A stretch of 64,000 bases of DNA from Sipunculus nudus. Lineage: Eukaryota; Annelida; Sipuncula; Golfingiida; Sipunculidae. This document shows positions 34,273 through 46,455 of this stretch, one piece after another. The stretch lies in contig CM049319.1 of assembly GCA_026874595.1 (NCBI GenBank), forward strand, positions 16,333,601 through 16,397,600, written 5' to 3'. Below the pieces are notes generated by a model. That model had not been told where the DNA came from, did not search any database, and worked only from the letters and a program-made list of their open reading frames with translations. Numbering within the stretch: the first letter of the stretch is position 1; every line of letters starts with the position of its first letter. Both the position numbers and the translations under genes were made by a program.

Positions 34273-34421
34273 TTTTTAACCGTGATTTGTAGTGAGGTTC
34301 CGCTGTTCTTGATCATCTGTTGGGCCTGAATATGCGTCATCTCTGAGGTGTCGTATCCACCTATGGCACAAATAGCGTCTCCAGCCTCCACTCTGCCATG
34401 CGCCGGCGTGCCTGGTGACAC
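34273..34421 (-). CDS. ALP/Enigma-type PDZ protein, exon 2 (second half of PDZ)
   Basis: Behind acceptor TTTTCCGCCGCCAG the frame reads VSPGTPAHGRVEAGDAICAI, then GGYDTSEMTHIQAQQMIKNS and GTSLQITVK. This is the second half of a PDZ domain: the V.PG.PA..G....GD.I..I.G segment, the MTH.QAQ helix that lines the ligand groove, and the final strand SLQITV. 149 nt; it starts in phase 0 and ends in phase 2 at donor GTAAGG (34272). It completes exon 1 exactly: together about 97 residues with one full PDZ domain. In the family (Zasp, ALP, Enigma, Cypher) the PDZ binds alpha-actinin at actin anchorage sites such as Z-discs. LIM or ZM exons expected downstream were not found in the window. Confidence 0.9.
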
Positions 34422-35073
34422 CTGGCGGCGGAAAATATAATTATATTACCAGTGGTACCAGTGCTCAGGTTATTCTCTACTAGAGGTCTTAAGCAGTATT
34501 TGTGAACTGATAGAAAGACAATTGGTGGAGAATAATTAAAAGATAAAGTACAACGGCAATAATCATCAAGTAAATACCAAAATAAATGCGTATAAGCGCC
34601 AATTGATGGATTATCTATGAAATAATTATTGTAAATTCGAGTCAAGACCATATCTCCCATCGGAAGGGTTTTTATTTTAGAATATTAAAAATATTATATA
34701 AAACTATTTGTGTTTGTTTTTAAAACTGTACTGTTTAATACTAATTATTAGGACAGGTAGTTAATTTACTGCCTGAAGTAATAACGGGAAAATTTCCATC
34801 TTTACCTGTAATTTATATTTCTTTTAAAACGGTTAAGCGGTTTCACAGTGGAGACTCAATACCTGAACATAATATTATACATGATCTATGATACCAAGAA
34901 TTTTCGGAATTCACAGTAAAGATGAGGACCATTGTAATAAAAATAATCATTTTTTTCGGATCCATAATTTTACAAGACATTTCTTCGCGGCAAATAACAC
35001 ACAATAGAGACTTACGACACTTACAAACATAATTTCTTGATATAAGTTGAACAAATCTGACTTAAATCTTCAA

Positions 35074-35074
<1 letters not shown>

Positions 35075-35134
<60 letters not shown>
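35075..35134. repeat. (TA)n microsatellite
   Basis: Pure TA run of about 60 bases. Confidence 0.95.
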
Positions 35135-35135
<1 letters not shown>

Positions 35136-35354
35136 GAATTTGACGGGGGTATACAGAAAGACAGACGAACGGACAGACTATAGAGCATTCGCTTATTCAA
35201 AAGCATCCGCTTATTCAAGCGGGGACCTAATAATTAACATGGTTTCAGGAAAATAGATGTAACCATAGTTGAGAATCTGATAGTATCAATATAATTTGGC
35301 AGTCTCAAAATATAGAAAAAAAACCATCAAATATAGAAAAAAATACAGTAGGCG

Positions 35355-35808
35355 CCCATAGTCTTCAGGAACTGAAGAAATCAGTCATAATCAATACACA
35401 CCCCGGGTTTCGGGAAACTAGAAGAAACCACAGCCGAGAAACTTACATTTCTGTCATTTGACGGTCCCAAAAATCTAAAAATAAAGGTGGCGCCACTAGT
35501 TTTCGGTAACTGACAAAACTAGTCATGGCAATCCATGCGTTTTTTATCCAGATACTGTACGTTTTTATATCAAATGTTTAATTTTTTTTTTGGGGGGGGG
35601 GGGGGGGGGTTAATTTGCAAGCCTCATAGCTTTCGGATATAGGTCGCAGCGACCTAATTTCAGGTTTTCAAGGAGTTTTATTTTACCTCCAAGGATGTAG
35701 AAATTTCTAAGGGTCAGTGGTTCCATTTTACCCTGATAACGGACAGACGACGGACAAAGCATCTTTCCTATAGCTAATTTGACTTTCAGTCGGCTGAGCT
35801 AAAAACAC
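35355..35808 (-). mobile_element. Helentron-like fragment H4
   Basis: Its minus-strand start TTTTTAGCTCAGCCGACTGA is at 35812-35793. The body matches H1: GAAATTAGGTCGCTGCGACC versus the H1 version at about 11187, a GTCCGTCGTC stretch, and GGTGGCGCCACTAG (35487-35500). It carries an 18-G run (35592-35609). The 3' hairpin end is not found, so it is truncated near 35355. Confidence 0.6.
35592..35609 (+). repeat. poly-G tract (18 G)
   Basis: Homopolymer in Helentron fragment H4. Confidence 0.9.
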
Positions 35809-36050
35809 CCGATGCCATGGGTAAATTATTGAATTTCATCGACCACTCACATTAAGGCTAAATACAATATAATTAGCTTTTGCAAGATTCTGAGAACATT
35901 CTGAAATATATATATATATATATATATTATTTTTAATCTTTCAATATATTTTCAATCATAATTCATTCATAGCATCCATATTATATAAATGAGCTACACA
36001 TACAAACTCTAGATCTTCCGGTATTGGGTTAAACTAAAAAAATAAAAGGC

Positions 36051-36073
36051 CTCTCTCTCTCTCTCACACTTTT

Positions 36074-36136
<63 letters not shown>
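36051..36136. repeat. (CT)n microsatellite
   Basis: CT run of about 85 bases with one interruption. Frames of repeated Arg-Glu over it are artefacts. Confidence 0.95.
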
Positions 36137-36139
<3 letters not shown>

Positions 36140-38611
36140 ATGAACCTTGGCCTTCAGGTACTCTATAGATGGACCCTAAAGGCCCCCTTTTATGCTGAGG
36201 CATACCCCTTTACCCTGCAATGAACCTGTAATTCAAAGTTAGGTCCTAAACAATTTTCTATCCAAGGCTTGCTTAAAGATAGCTATTCTTTTAATAAAAC
36301 CATTCCTAACCCCCATATATAGTAGAAACATACTTACACCGGTAGCGATCAGTTGAGCGAAAGAAAACATAACGTCCCGCACTACTATCATAAATCAACA
36401 TGAGGACCAACAGTAAAAAAAAATATCCATTTATTATGGCGAGTACATGTACATCATCCCCCTTGATTGGAAGTTTTTTTCTCACGCGCAATATCTTTCC
36501 TTCGGCTGTATGGTCTTTTTATGAATGATACAGCACACTTGATTTCTATTTTTTTAACACACAGAGAAAGAGCAATATATGAAACAGGTGAAAAAACGAC
36601 ACTGAGCTTTAAGCCGGAGTGGTTTCGAAAAAAAGTGTTTGTATTCAATATTCAGTCAACATGGACAGATAGCGGAAGATAATGTGCATTTTGGCAGTTG
36701 ACTTAGCATATTAAATAACTTTTCAAATCTAATAGTTATATATTTTATTCTACGTATTGCTTACAGTTAAGTTTTTATTAAAACCGCGGCCTTTAATCGA
36801 GGTTAAACTAATGTTTATATCATGTTTCTATGAGCCCAGCTTTTCTAGTTAAGGCTTGCTGATAGGTAACTAGGTGACTAATTCTTTTACTAAGCATCAA
36901 TAGTTGAGGTATAAGGGTAATACAGGAATTTAAAACAATTAGTGATGAGTTTTAATTTAAGCCGCGTCTTTTATTGGAGGTTAAACTTATGTTTATATCA
37001 TGATTTAAAAAGCCCAAGCTAAGTCCTAAGGATGTCTGTGGTCGGTCTTGTATTCAGGCTTGAGCGATAGGTAAGAGTACAAAACGAAGTACACATAAAT
37101 ATAACCATGTCAAGGTGTCTAACGGCAGAGTATAGCTTTCATTGCTGGCTCAGGGTGCGGCTTGGAGAACAGTCTAGCTCCAGCCTGCCATTAATCAGAG
37201 GAAAGAGCAGGGTGTAAAAGAAAATAGGGAAATGCACGAGCGAGGCCAGCAGCTGTGCTGAGGCTGATGATCGGCTGGATTAACAAATATAAGGTGAGCA
37301 ACAGTGATAATAACCCCGACGGTAGGTGTATAACTTGCTTCGTGTTTGACGTCACTCGCAAGGCATCATGGGAATTGTCCTTCAGACGCATCATGGAGTT
37401 ATAAATGTATTCAATTAAAAATCCAATTGTTGCATCAATGCAATTAAGGGGACATTAGATGACGAACATGTCCACCCCAATTTATTTTCTGTATGTTTTG
37501 TTCTTATTAGTGGGAACATAAATGTATATGATATATATTTAACGAAGCAACCCTTATGTTATGTAGATGACACAGTTTAGGTAACGTAGCGTGCGTATAG
37601 GTATTATCTCATATATACAACCGGATGTACGTATTGGATCTACAAAAATCGCTCCTGATCCATCGTGTTATTTAGTTCATTTAGGGGAAGCGAGGTCAAT
37701 GAAATTTAGGGGTCTTTATGCGTAAAAATAATGAAGTCATGAACATTATACAAGACAAAATAAACATATGTTATATAACCCTATACATATTCAGAAAATA
37801 CCTATCGCTAAATATTGATTAAATCCCTTCGTGAATTGCCGAGGTTCGTATGCTATTGGTATGGTTCCTTTCAACCCGGTTTTTGCGATCGATTATCGCT
37901 TTATTTACGACTGGTATAGTCTCTTTCACCAGTGGGTGCATATTGACACTTTGCAGTTATGCTCTTAAAATAAAATATTTTCACAATTTTTGATACTAAA
38001 GTTGATGAGGGACTAAAGGCCGTATAGGGGGAAAACAACAACAAAATCCAACATTTATATTTTGCCACTTCCCCGTTCTTCTTAACTTTGTATCTAAGAG
38101 ACATATCGTCTGTCATGGGTTGCCAGTGCCACTTTTTACAATAACTATGGCACTACACAACCAATCAACAGTTTTTTAATTTAGCTGTTTCAGCATGTGA
38201 CCAGTGACCTTGCCCTTCATCAAGGTAGTTAGGGTTGAGACTTTGTGAAAAATAGACTATTTTCGCAGATATTGATTGTATTGAAATATTTTATGAGGCA
38301 CGGTTTTTGATTCATTCAAGGTAATAAATCACCATACCAGATTCCTTCATGGTAGCCTTCTCTTAAGGCCACATTAAATGTCGATAAGTGAAAAGATTCC
38401 CAAATCTCAATGGGCTATACCCACTGAGGAACAGATTATAATCTAAAAAAATGTTAATGTTGATATTTCTACCACTGACCCTTAGAGCTGGCAACTAAAG
38501 AATTTTCAATGAATATATAAATAATTATCTAATTTTGATCAACGGTCAGTGCCCAACGAACGGTAAAAGATGAATTAGGACTAGTCGTTTCCAGTTAAAA
38601 TGCTATACTTT

Positions 38612-38835
38612 TTCACCAACCTGTGTTCACCTGTTTTTTATTGATTAAATTGTCATAAAATGTTATATTTTCAATAATCTCCTAGAGAGCTGTCTATAGA
38701 AGTGACAACCTAATATGGCAGTCAAGATTTTTTAAACAGTTCTCCAGTTTATGTTTCAATCTTTCCAATGATGTGACAGATCAGATGTGTTCCTGCATGA
38801 GTAGCCTTCTTTGTTTTGGTCGGTCATAGTTACTG
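38612..38835 (+). repeat. Dispersed repeat R, copy 2
   Basis: Second copy of the repeat at 2927-3130 in the same orientation. It sits within a roughly 690-bp diverged tandem repeat: AGCATGTGACCAGTGACCTT at about 38193 recurs as GCATGTGACCAATGATCTT at about 38888. Confidence 0.65.
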
Positions 38836-39596
38836 GAGTGTTTACATGACATCATCCAATCAGTAGCTGTCAAAGGAGGCTGTTTTTGCATGTGACCAAT
38901 GATCTTGACTGCCATAAGTGGGGGCTGATATATTGTAAAATGTCGATCGTTTTCTCAAATTTTAAAATAAATCTGTCTCAAAAGTTAATTTATTACTCTT
39001 TTCAATGCAAAGAACAGGTGGACTTGAGCGGATGACATAATATCGATTTTTATTTCAGTTGCGGCGATCGATTTCCGTTGAAGTCAGTGCTAAATATCGG
39101 ATGAAATAAAATATCGATTATTGGCGAAATTATATATATTTTTATAAGAAGAGAGACTGTAAAATAACAACGCCTAGCTGGGAGCTACGTATATTGCCGT
39201 GTGGTTTTGTCTCGGTGAAGCCGAGGAGTTCTATCAACTCCCCTCCAAAGTAAAACTAGATGTTGCATCTGCCGTGAAATATCTTGCTAATTAGAATGTT
39301 AATTGCAATATGTTCCATTTTGAAATAGTTAAAGACTAAGAATTGTCGTGTCTGTTTTACCAGTTTATTAAATTGCAATTCATTTGTTTGATATCCATTA
39401 TTTTTTCATTGGCATTAATAATCGTTTACTAAATCAATTAAAAATCGAATCGGTCCTATGGCATCGATGCAAGCAATCGCATTTAATCACTATGACGTAA
39501 CACGGACAGGTGACGTATACATCAGTATGTCAATTCCTCTTGTAAAATTTGATTCCTCTCAAATAAAACAGTGGTATTTTATACAGAAACCCCTTA

Positions 39597-39936
39597 GGCC
39601 AAAAAAAAATAAATAAATAAATAAAAGGTGTGGTTCTCAGGCACCGCCCGCGTCAATTTTAAACCCCCGCATCAAATATTTTTATTTTGATTTTTAATAA
39701 AAACTTACCAATTTTTAGCTCTAGTCGCTTGGAAATTTCTTTCAAGTAGATAAAATCACACAATTTTTTAAAAATTCCCTTTGTTATGTAGTTCTTTTAC
39801 TTGTTTAGCAAAATAAATCTGTTATTATCACGATTTTCTCTTATCATTTGACATTTTTATCGAAACATACAAAAAAATAAATAAATAAATAAACCGCCCG
39901 CCCGCATTGATTTATTAAAAAAGTGCCTTTTTGGCC
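39597..39936. mobile_element. PIF/Harbinger-type MITE, copy 2
   Basis: Starts GGCCAAAAAAAAA and ends TTTTTGGCC. TTA is duplicated on both sides (39594-39596, 39937-39939). Internal GGTTCTCAGGCACCGCCCGC is shared with copy 1 at 30940. About 340 bp, with (AAAT)n expansions near both ends. Confidence 0.85.
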
Positions 39937-40869
39937 TTACCTCCTTTGATAAAACACTTCAGAAAAGAATTCATGATAATGTTGTGAATTCAAAATAGTG
40001 CTGCAGTTATGCTGATCGATACTTGTGCAGGCCTTTGCCTCATGATGGAAATATAAATAGAGAAAACAGTTAAGGGCCTAAAGGCACAAAAACTCCCCCA
40101 CCATATGTTTAACTAGGAAAGAGTGGCATGAGTGATACCTAAATTTTCCCGAAAAGAGATAAAAGATTATGCACCATATGGGAAACATTTGCAACCAGAA
40201 AATTTCACAATCAGCAAAATTCTAACACCGGTGGAAACATCAGTCTGAAAATAATTCTATTCAATCTAGTATTCACTGAATTCCCCCAGTTCCGAGGAAT
40301 TATTGCATATGATGTGAAGGCTAAGGGGTTCTTATTAACTGACTTTTCTGAAAGAAAGTTTGGAGCGCAGTAAGTCGCTGAACAGTGGTGGCGCAACCTG
40401 CAGGTTATAATCACATGTGAGTCACGTGCTTAGTAAGTCTGTAAAATTTTAAGAACTGAAGCAGCAAGGATCGAGATGGACGGAAGCACGGACGAACAGA
40501 CAGACAAGGACTATTTTAACTGTCGTCCCTCCTGACGGCGAGCGACTATAATAAAGTTTTCACAAATTGAGTTCGGTTTTAAAACAATGTGTATGGTTGA
40601 GGTGTTTGGGTACCGTAACAGAACAAAAATGTTACATTATGTCTCGGGTATGTAAATGCGCAAGGACTCGTGTAGCAGCACTAGCAGCGTGAACCGAGCG
40701 TTTCTGGTTGCTCAGAAATATAAGATCGTATACATTGTATGGCTATAATGCATTTATTATCAGAAATTCCAGCAATGTTGATGCTTGTGACGCCACTTTA
40801 CACTGATTGACCTGTGATTATCCACTTTGTGCGCTTATCCCTCCAGGCGATAAAGTGTGCTCCGCGGTA

Positions 40870-41110
40870 AATAAAATGAGCAAATTAATTTACTCATTTT
40901 GCGGCCTATCCAATCGCCGGGAGCTCGTAAACGCGGCATGTTTACAGTAAGGCAGCCAGATTCCCAGAGTCAGCTGGAAAGGGAGGGGGAACCGCCTAAA
41001 ATAGACAGCCAGATAACTTGGCCGTGTATCGGCTTTCATAGGTTTGCAGGCGCCTCGCTTGTTCTCGCAATTGTTACCTCTTTACACAGAACACACAGTC
41101 CCTGTATTAC
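40870..41110. other. GC-richer island in intron 1
   Basis: Compositionally different from its surroundings, with a CCAAT box (GCCTATCCAATCGCC, about 40903-40917). It could be an internal promoter or enhancer. No motif set decides this. Confidence 0.25.
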
Positions 41111-41291
41111 CTGTAAATTCAGGTGAATACGAAGGCTTTGTTCTTATTTCATCGCAGTGACGATGAAGCAGGGTGAAATTTTCTTCCTCAACTGGAAACA
41201 GATGTATATCGAAAATTAGAATAGATTATATACCTAAAATATATAAATGATAAATAATAAATTAAAATATCTGATATTATATTGAAACCTG

Positions 41292-41295
<4 letters not shown>

Positions 41296-41339
<44 letters not shown>

Positions 41340-41396
41340 GTGTGTGTGTGTATGTATATATATATTTACATATATATATATATTTATATATATATT

Positions 41397-41460
<64 letters not shown>
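41296..41460. repeat. Compound (TA)/(TG)/(GA) microsatellite
   Basis: TA blocks, a TG block at about 41339-41352, TA blocks again, then about 40 bases of GA ending at 41460. Frames of alternating Tyr-Ile and Arg-Glu here are artefacts. Confidence 0.95.
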
Positions 41461-41463
<3 letters not shown>

Positions 41464-41696
41464 AACTACATTAAGATTGAACCTATAGGTTGATTGTAGA
41501 AGGACAAAAACCGGCATAATAAAACTGGTTATACCGCCTGAGCATATCAAGATGTGCGGGAGTTTGTAGATCCTCATGAATGGCAAAGACACGTCGTATA
41601 ACCTATATTTTTGCAAACTAAATCACAAACTCACGAATCAAAAGTTTAATGTACTAGGGAACTATTCAAAATCCTTAAATTGTTCCGAGTTTAAAT

Positions 41697-41710
41697 ACTA
41701 GGCGGCGCTG
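41697..41710 (+). promoter_or_regulatory. CTCF-like motif
   Basis: ACTAGGCGGCGCTG fits the core except for C at one R/K position. Outside recognised repeats. Confidence 0.3.
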
Positions 41711-42951
41711 GGAAACAAAACCGGTATTGTATGCGCTGAATAAACATGAACGTTGCCCAGAAGAATGAATCCCACCGTCGAGATTGAATGTGAGATAGGT
41801 GTTTACTCAATGTGGAATTCATAAATAAATCACAAAGCCACCTAAACCTAATTAAGTGAGGGAATCAAGAAGACACAAAAAACCATGCATGTTAATTATA
41901 GAAGTTATTCATTTTTTTAATGTTTCATGCTGATTATGAAATATAATTCAAATTGAAAATCAACCAAATTCCAAATTACCAAACACAATCAAATAAAGTT
42001 GTTGAAAATGTGTGTTAATTAGATGTAGAACCGAGTATAACGGTTTTATATAACTATTAGGGTTTAAGGTATTGGTCATTTAAAATTCATAAAAAAGATC
42101 CAGAATAAACCAAGTATGACGCAAACTGTATTGGATAAGGAGACCAATAAAATATACACCTATAGTATCTAAATGAGAAATTAATCCGAGTATAGATTTT
42201 GAGGTATCGCATCATATATAAAATATTTACGGACGGACGGTCCGAAAGACAGCTGGGTGGAACAATATCCCAGGCTCCGATGAGGCGGCGTGCATGGGGT
42301 GGGTGTTTAATTGTGATCGTGTTTCAGAGTGCTCCATAGGGAACGTGTGCCTCCTGCATGCATGTGCCAAAACAGAGAAAACAACAGGACTGTGGAGATA
42401 AGATTATAGTTTGCTAATGCGAGGTATGTAAAGGAAATATAAAATTCCCTCATTCGGAATGTACTGATTTATGTTTCTTTTTATATCTGGCATCCGAGAG
42501 TGCATTAGTACCTTCGGGTGTTGATAAACTTCAGTGACCCAAGACCAAGGTCGTCTACTTTTTGTTATTGTATAAATATGCTTGTTTTGGCACACGCGAC
42601 TTCGGCGCGGCTTGAAAAGCATGTACATTATTTCTTCTTGTTAATGGCTAATGCACACGGCGCGGTGAGACTGTAAATGCCTGTTTGAACCTTTAATCGC
42701 AGTTATGAGTTTATCCTGTTTTGTTTTTGATATAGTAATATTAATGCCAAGGTATGGTATACACTCTGATTTGTACGGGTAAATTTATAATTGTTAATTA
42801 GAAATTCATAATTAATAGGTACAAGCTGGACTGTAGGGTACTCCATGAAAGACTGTCTTGGAGAAACATCTCGCATTGACCATCCGTCAATCCGGTACTG
42901 ATCACATCATAACAAAATCATAAGAAACCCTTTTATTGCCTCCACCGGGGT

Positions 42952-42968
42952 GGGGGGGGGGGGGGGGG
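42952..42968 (+). repeat. poly-G tract (17 G)
   Basis: Follows TGCCTCCACCGGGGT and precedes a TG-rich stretch. It is probably the start of an unclassified repeat running to about 43270. Confidence 0.85.
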
Positions 42969-43759
42969 TATGCGTGCACCCCTGTTTGTGTGTGTGTTTG
43001 TGGGTGTATATTGTATGTTTGTTTGTTCACAGCATTACTCACGCAGTCATGAACGGATCGAATTTCTGAAACTTTTCAGGTCATTTTGGGAATGGGCCAA
43101 TGGAGAATCGATCAGATTTTGGTGTTATTCCGGCACATGATCTTGACACAGGAATATTCACAAATTTAGCGTCACTAATACACGAATGAACCTTGGAATA
43201 TGGGCCGAATAAGTGAATGCAAATACGGGTTTAGGAGAATCCCAAAATAGGGACCTTCACATGGCAGAGGCTTGCATTCTTTAAATTACAGATTTCTTGT
43301 TTGAAATTTAATATAAAAGCAAGAGTGCATAATACCCCCATCGAATTTCTGTGACCCTTGACTTCATTAGCTATGCTCAGAGTATGCCATTAAGAAAAAA
43401 TCTATGGAAGCAAGTTTACTGGTTCACATTTATGCATGATAAATTTCATAAAAACCCATCTGAAGTTTACTGAAAATCCATGAATTCCATGGATTCCATG
43501 GCAAGTTATGGGGGCGACACCATTAAGATGCCCGGTGATCTTGGACCTTATAAAATATATTCGAATTTCGCCAAGAATTGATTTAAGGCGAGACATTTTT
43601 ATCGGTTTATATTTATAATAATTTTCATGACAATATATCCAATCCCTGCTAAGTTATCGCCGACGGACAGTTTTTGTGATGAGACCATGGTTCAAGGAAA
43701 TTATACGCGAAAAGGTTACAGGCTAATTTTGATTTTTTATACCACCAGTGCACTCGAAA

Positions 43760-45432
43760 CTAGATATTTCCTGGCAGGTGCCATAGTATCCCCAGACAAT
43801 TAATCCCCCCCCCCCCCCCCCTTAAGAATAGGCCCCCCCATCTTCAGCAGCATATACTGACACTTGGCAAGTGAACATGGTTTCTTCCATCTATCAACTC
43901 GAGAAACAAAATTTTTCACCAAATATGGGGGCCAATACGGTTAATCACTCAAGAAAAGGGGATTAATTTACACTATTAAAATGGTAAGGTAGGTGGCGCC
44001 ACTTGTCTGGTTGACGAGAAAATTCTCCAAGATGGATGTACATGCCAAATTGAAGACCAGCACATTGAACGACTCCTCAGATATGAGCAATTTTCACCTA
44101 AAACAAATGTACGGGTAGACACCACACAAACAAATATGGCAGATGGCGCCACAGGTCTTGAGTACAAGATGGGGGAGGCCAAGATCTATGTACATGCAAA
44201 GTTTCAGGCAAATACCGCACACCACTCCTAAGGAAAGAGCATTAATTTATTCTAAGGAAACGGAAAGATAGGTGGCGCCACCAGTCAGGTTTACGAGAAA
44301 ATTTTCCAAGATGGATAGATATACCAAATTTAAGACCAATACCTTGAACCACTCCGGAGATATGAGCAAATTGCACCCGTAGCACATGTACAGATGGAAG
44401 TCAGGACAAAACGATTGCAGATGGCGCCACCAGTCTTAAGTACAAGATGGAGGAGTCCAAGATCTATGGATATGCACAATTTCAGGCCAATAGGGCAAAT
44501 CACTCCTCAGAAAAGGGCATTAATTTATTCTACAAAAACGGGAGGGTAGGTGGCGCCACCTGTCTGGTTTACGAGAAAACTTTCCTAGATGAATGTACAT
44601 GCCAAATTTCAGACCAATACCTTGAACCACTCCGGAGATATGAGCAGATATCACCGAAAGCAAACGTACGGATGGACGCCACACAATAACGATTGCAGAT
44701 AGCCCCACCAGTCATGAATACAAGATGGAGGTATCCAAGATCAATGGACATGCACAATTTCAGCCCAATCTGTCCATTAGTTTTAGACTTATAATGCTCA
44801 CAGTACTGTCAAGTGGCAATGACGGGGTATTAAAAGGCGCCAAAACAAGAAGAAAACAGAATGTGGTGCCACCTGTCTTCCGCAGAAAACAAGGCCATCC
44901 AAGATCTTCGGTTAATTTGATTTTTGTACAAATCCATGCATCCTTTATTGAGATATTTATGATTTTGTGTGATCTTCACCATGTATGGCAATATTTAAGG
45001 TCAAGGCCACTCTCATAGGAAAGGTCATGACCCCAATTTAAATATACATCATCCCATAACCAATGTTTATGTGTATGCATAATATGATAGAAATATGTCC
45101 AATAATTTTTTACTTATAATGCTCACAGTACTGTTAAGTGACAATGATGGGGTATTAAACGACACGAAAACAAGAAAAGGATAATAGGTGGCGCCACCAG
45201 TTCCGGTACATGACGACACTGTCCAAGATTTTCGGTCAAGTTGATTTTTGGATCAATCCATGCAAGTTTTCTTGAGATATTTAAGAATTTGTGTGATTTT
45301 CCCCCCAAATGGACTTATTTAAGGTCAAGGTCACTCTCCTAGTAAAGGTCATGACCTCTTATGCACCCATATCAATGCACATGTCAAGTATGGTAAAGAT
45401 CCGTGAAATATTTGTTTTAGCTATCGCGTCCA
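43760..45432 (-). mobile_element. Non-autonomous Helitron copy 3 with internal satellite, 5'-truncated
   Basis: On the minus strand it ends GGCACCTGCCAGGAAATATC then TAG (43760-43763 = CTAG) followed by T, equivalent to the end of the 18127-19078 copy. TTGTCTGGGGATACTATG (43800-43783) precedes that end, with a 17-base C run on the plus strand (43805-43821). The part 44765-45432 matches the 5' body of the other copies, up to ATATTTGTTTTAGCTATCGC. The 5' hairpin is missing. Between 43880 and 44765 a 279-bp tandem array is present that copies 1 and 2 lack. Confidence 0.75.
43900..44765 (+). repeat. 279-bp tandem array, about 3 units
   Basis: AGGTGGCGCCAC begins at 43991, 44270 and 44548, giving periods of 279 and 278. 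A second palindrome, AGATGGCGCCAC, stands at 44141, 44419 and (mutated) 44698. Each unit also has TTTACGAGAAAATTTTCCAA and TTGAACCACTCCGGAGATAT variants. It lies within Helitron copy 3. Confidence 0.9.
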
Positions 45433-45492
45433 GTTATACCACTAATAAATCATTTATACGTATATGTCACCACAGAATCAACGGTACGCCTT

Positions 45493-45517
45493 CCCCCCCC
45501 CCCCCCCCCCCCCCCCC
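45493..45517 (-). repeat. poly-G tract (25, C on plus strand)
   Basis: Longest G/C homopolymer in the window, 60 bases beyond the truncated Helitron copy 3. Confidence 0.9.
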
Positions 45518-46441
45518 ATCTGAAGAAAGATTCTCGGTATCAACTAGGCAAAGATTACCCTTTATATATCTAAACCACACCCTCCTGCAGAGTTACAGCT
45601 AAGTCAGTCCAGGTACATACAGTTTAACCTGCGGTTTGTCTAGGTTATCTTCGTATGTATAGGTCGGAACACTTGGTTAAACTAAGCGCGACCTGTTTTC
45701 TGGATAAGAGGCACATACTGGTATATACAAGTCAATAGCCTACCGTTTTTGCCTGAGAGGTGGTTTTACATATTTCATTCTCTATTGGGATCATTTATAG
45801 GAAATCAGAGTGAAAAAGTTGTTACGGATCCAGGTGGGGCAGTGGTTTAACCCGCCTTACTGGGAGAAATTATCTTTTCTTCCAGGCTCCCTCCCCCTGG
45901 ATATTCCATGGTCCTCTCTTGTAATATGGCATTTTTTTACAGTATTAGTCCCTTGATATAAATGGAAGCCTAAGCACAATTCAAGTTCAATACCAATTCA
46001 TTTCATTCTGATTAATTCAATTCAGTTCCAAATGCATATCATGCAAATTTCCCCTCTATTCCAATTAAGTTTAAGGGCCAATTCAGAATAAATTGACCCC
46101 ATGTCTGCCATGGAGAACTATAGTCCAGTAAAAAGAAAGTGCATGAGGACATCAAACCTACTGAAGCTTACAACAGTTAAATCGTTTATGGAATTTATAA
46201 AGTGCCACTATAATACGTATACAACTTATATACATGTAAAAATGTTTAGTATTGAACTAGCGATCTTTAAACTAAAATTAAAATGGAGTATATGCTTAAA
46301 ATATAGGGATCAAAGTTTACGACATCCTAAATGAATAAAATGAAATAGAATAAGATTTAAAAAAAACTTACTTGACTAAAGAACGAACAAATGGACTGAA
46401 AGGGAAAGGTTTCAAAGATATTGAAAGGAATGTGTGTGTGT

Positions 46442-46455
46442 GGGGGGGGGGGGGG
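46442..46455 (+). repeat. poly-G tract (14 G)
   Basis: Preceded by a short TG run. Confidence 0.9.

Noticed and set aside
41188-41616. Long frames of alternating Tyr-Ile and Arg-Glu over the compound microsatellite (likewise at 4821, 32042, 35021 and 36009)
   Set aside because: Translation of TA, CT and GA microsatellites, not genes.
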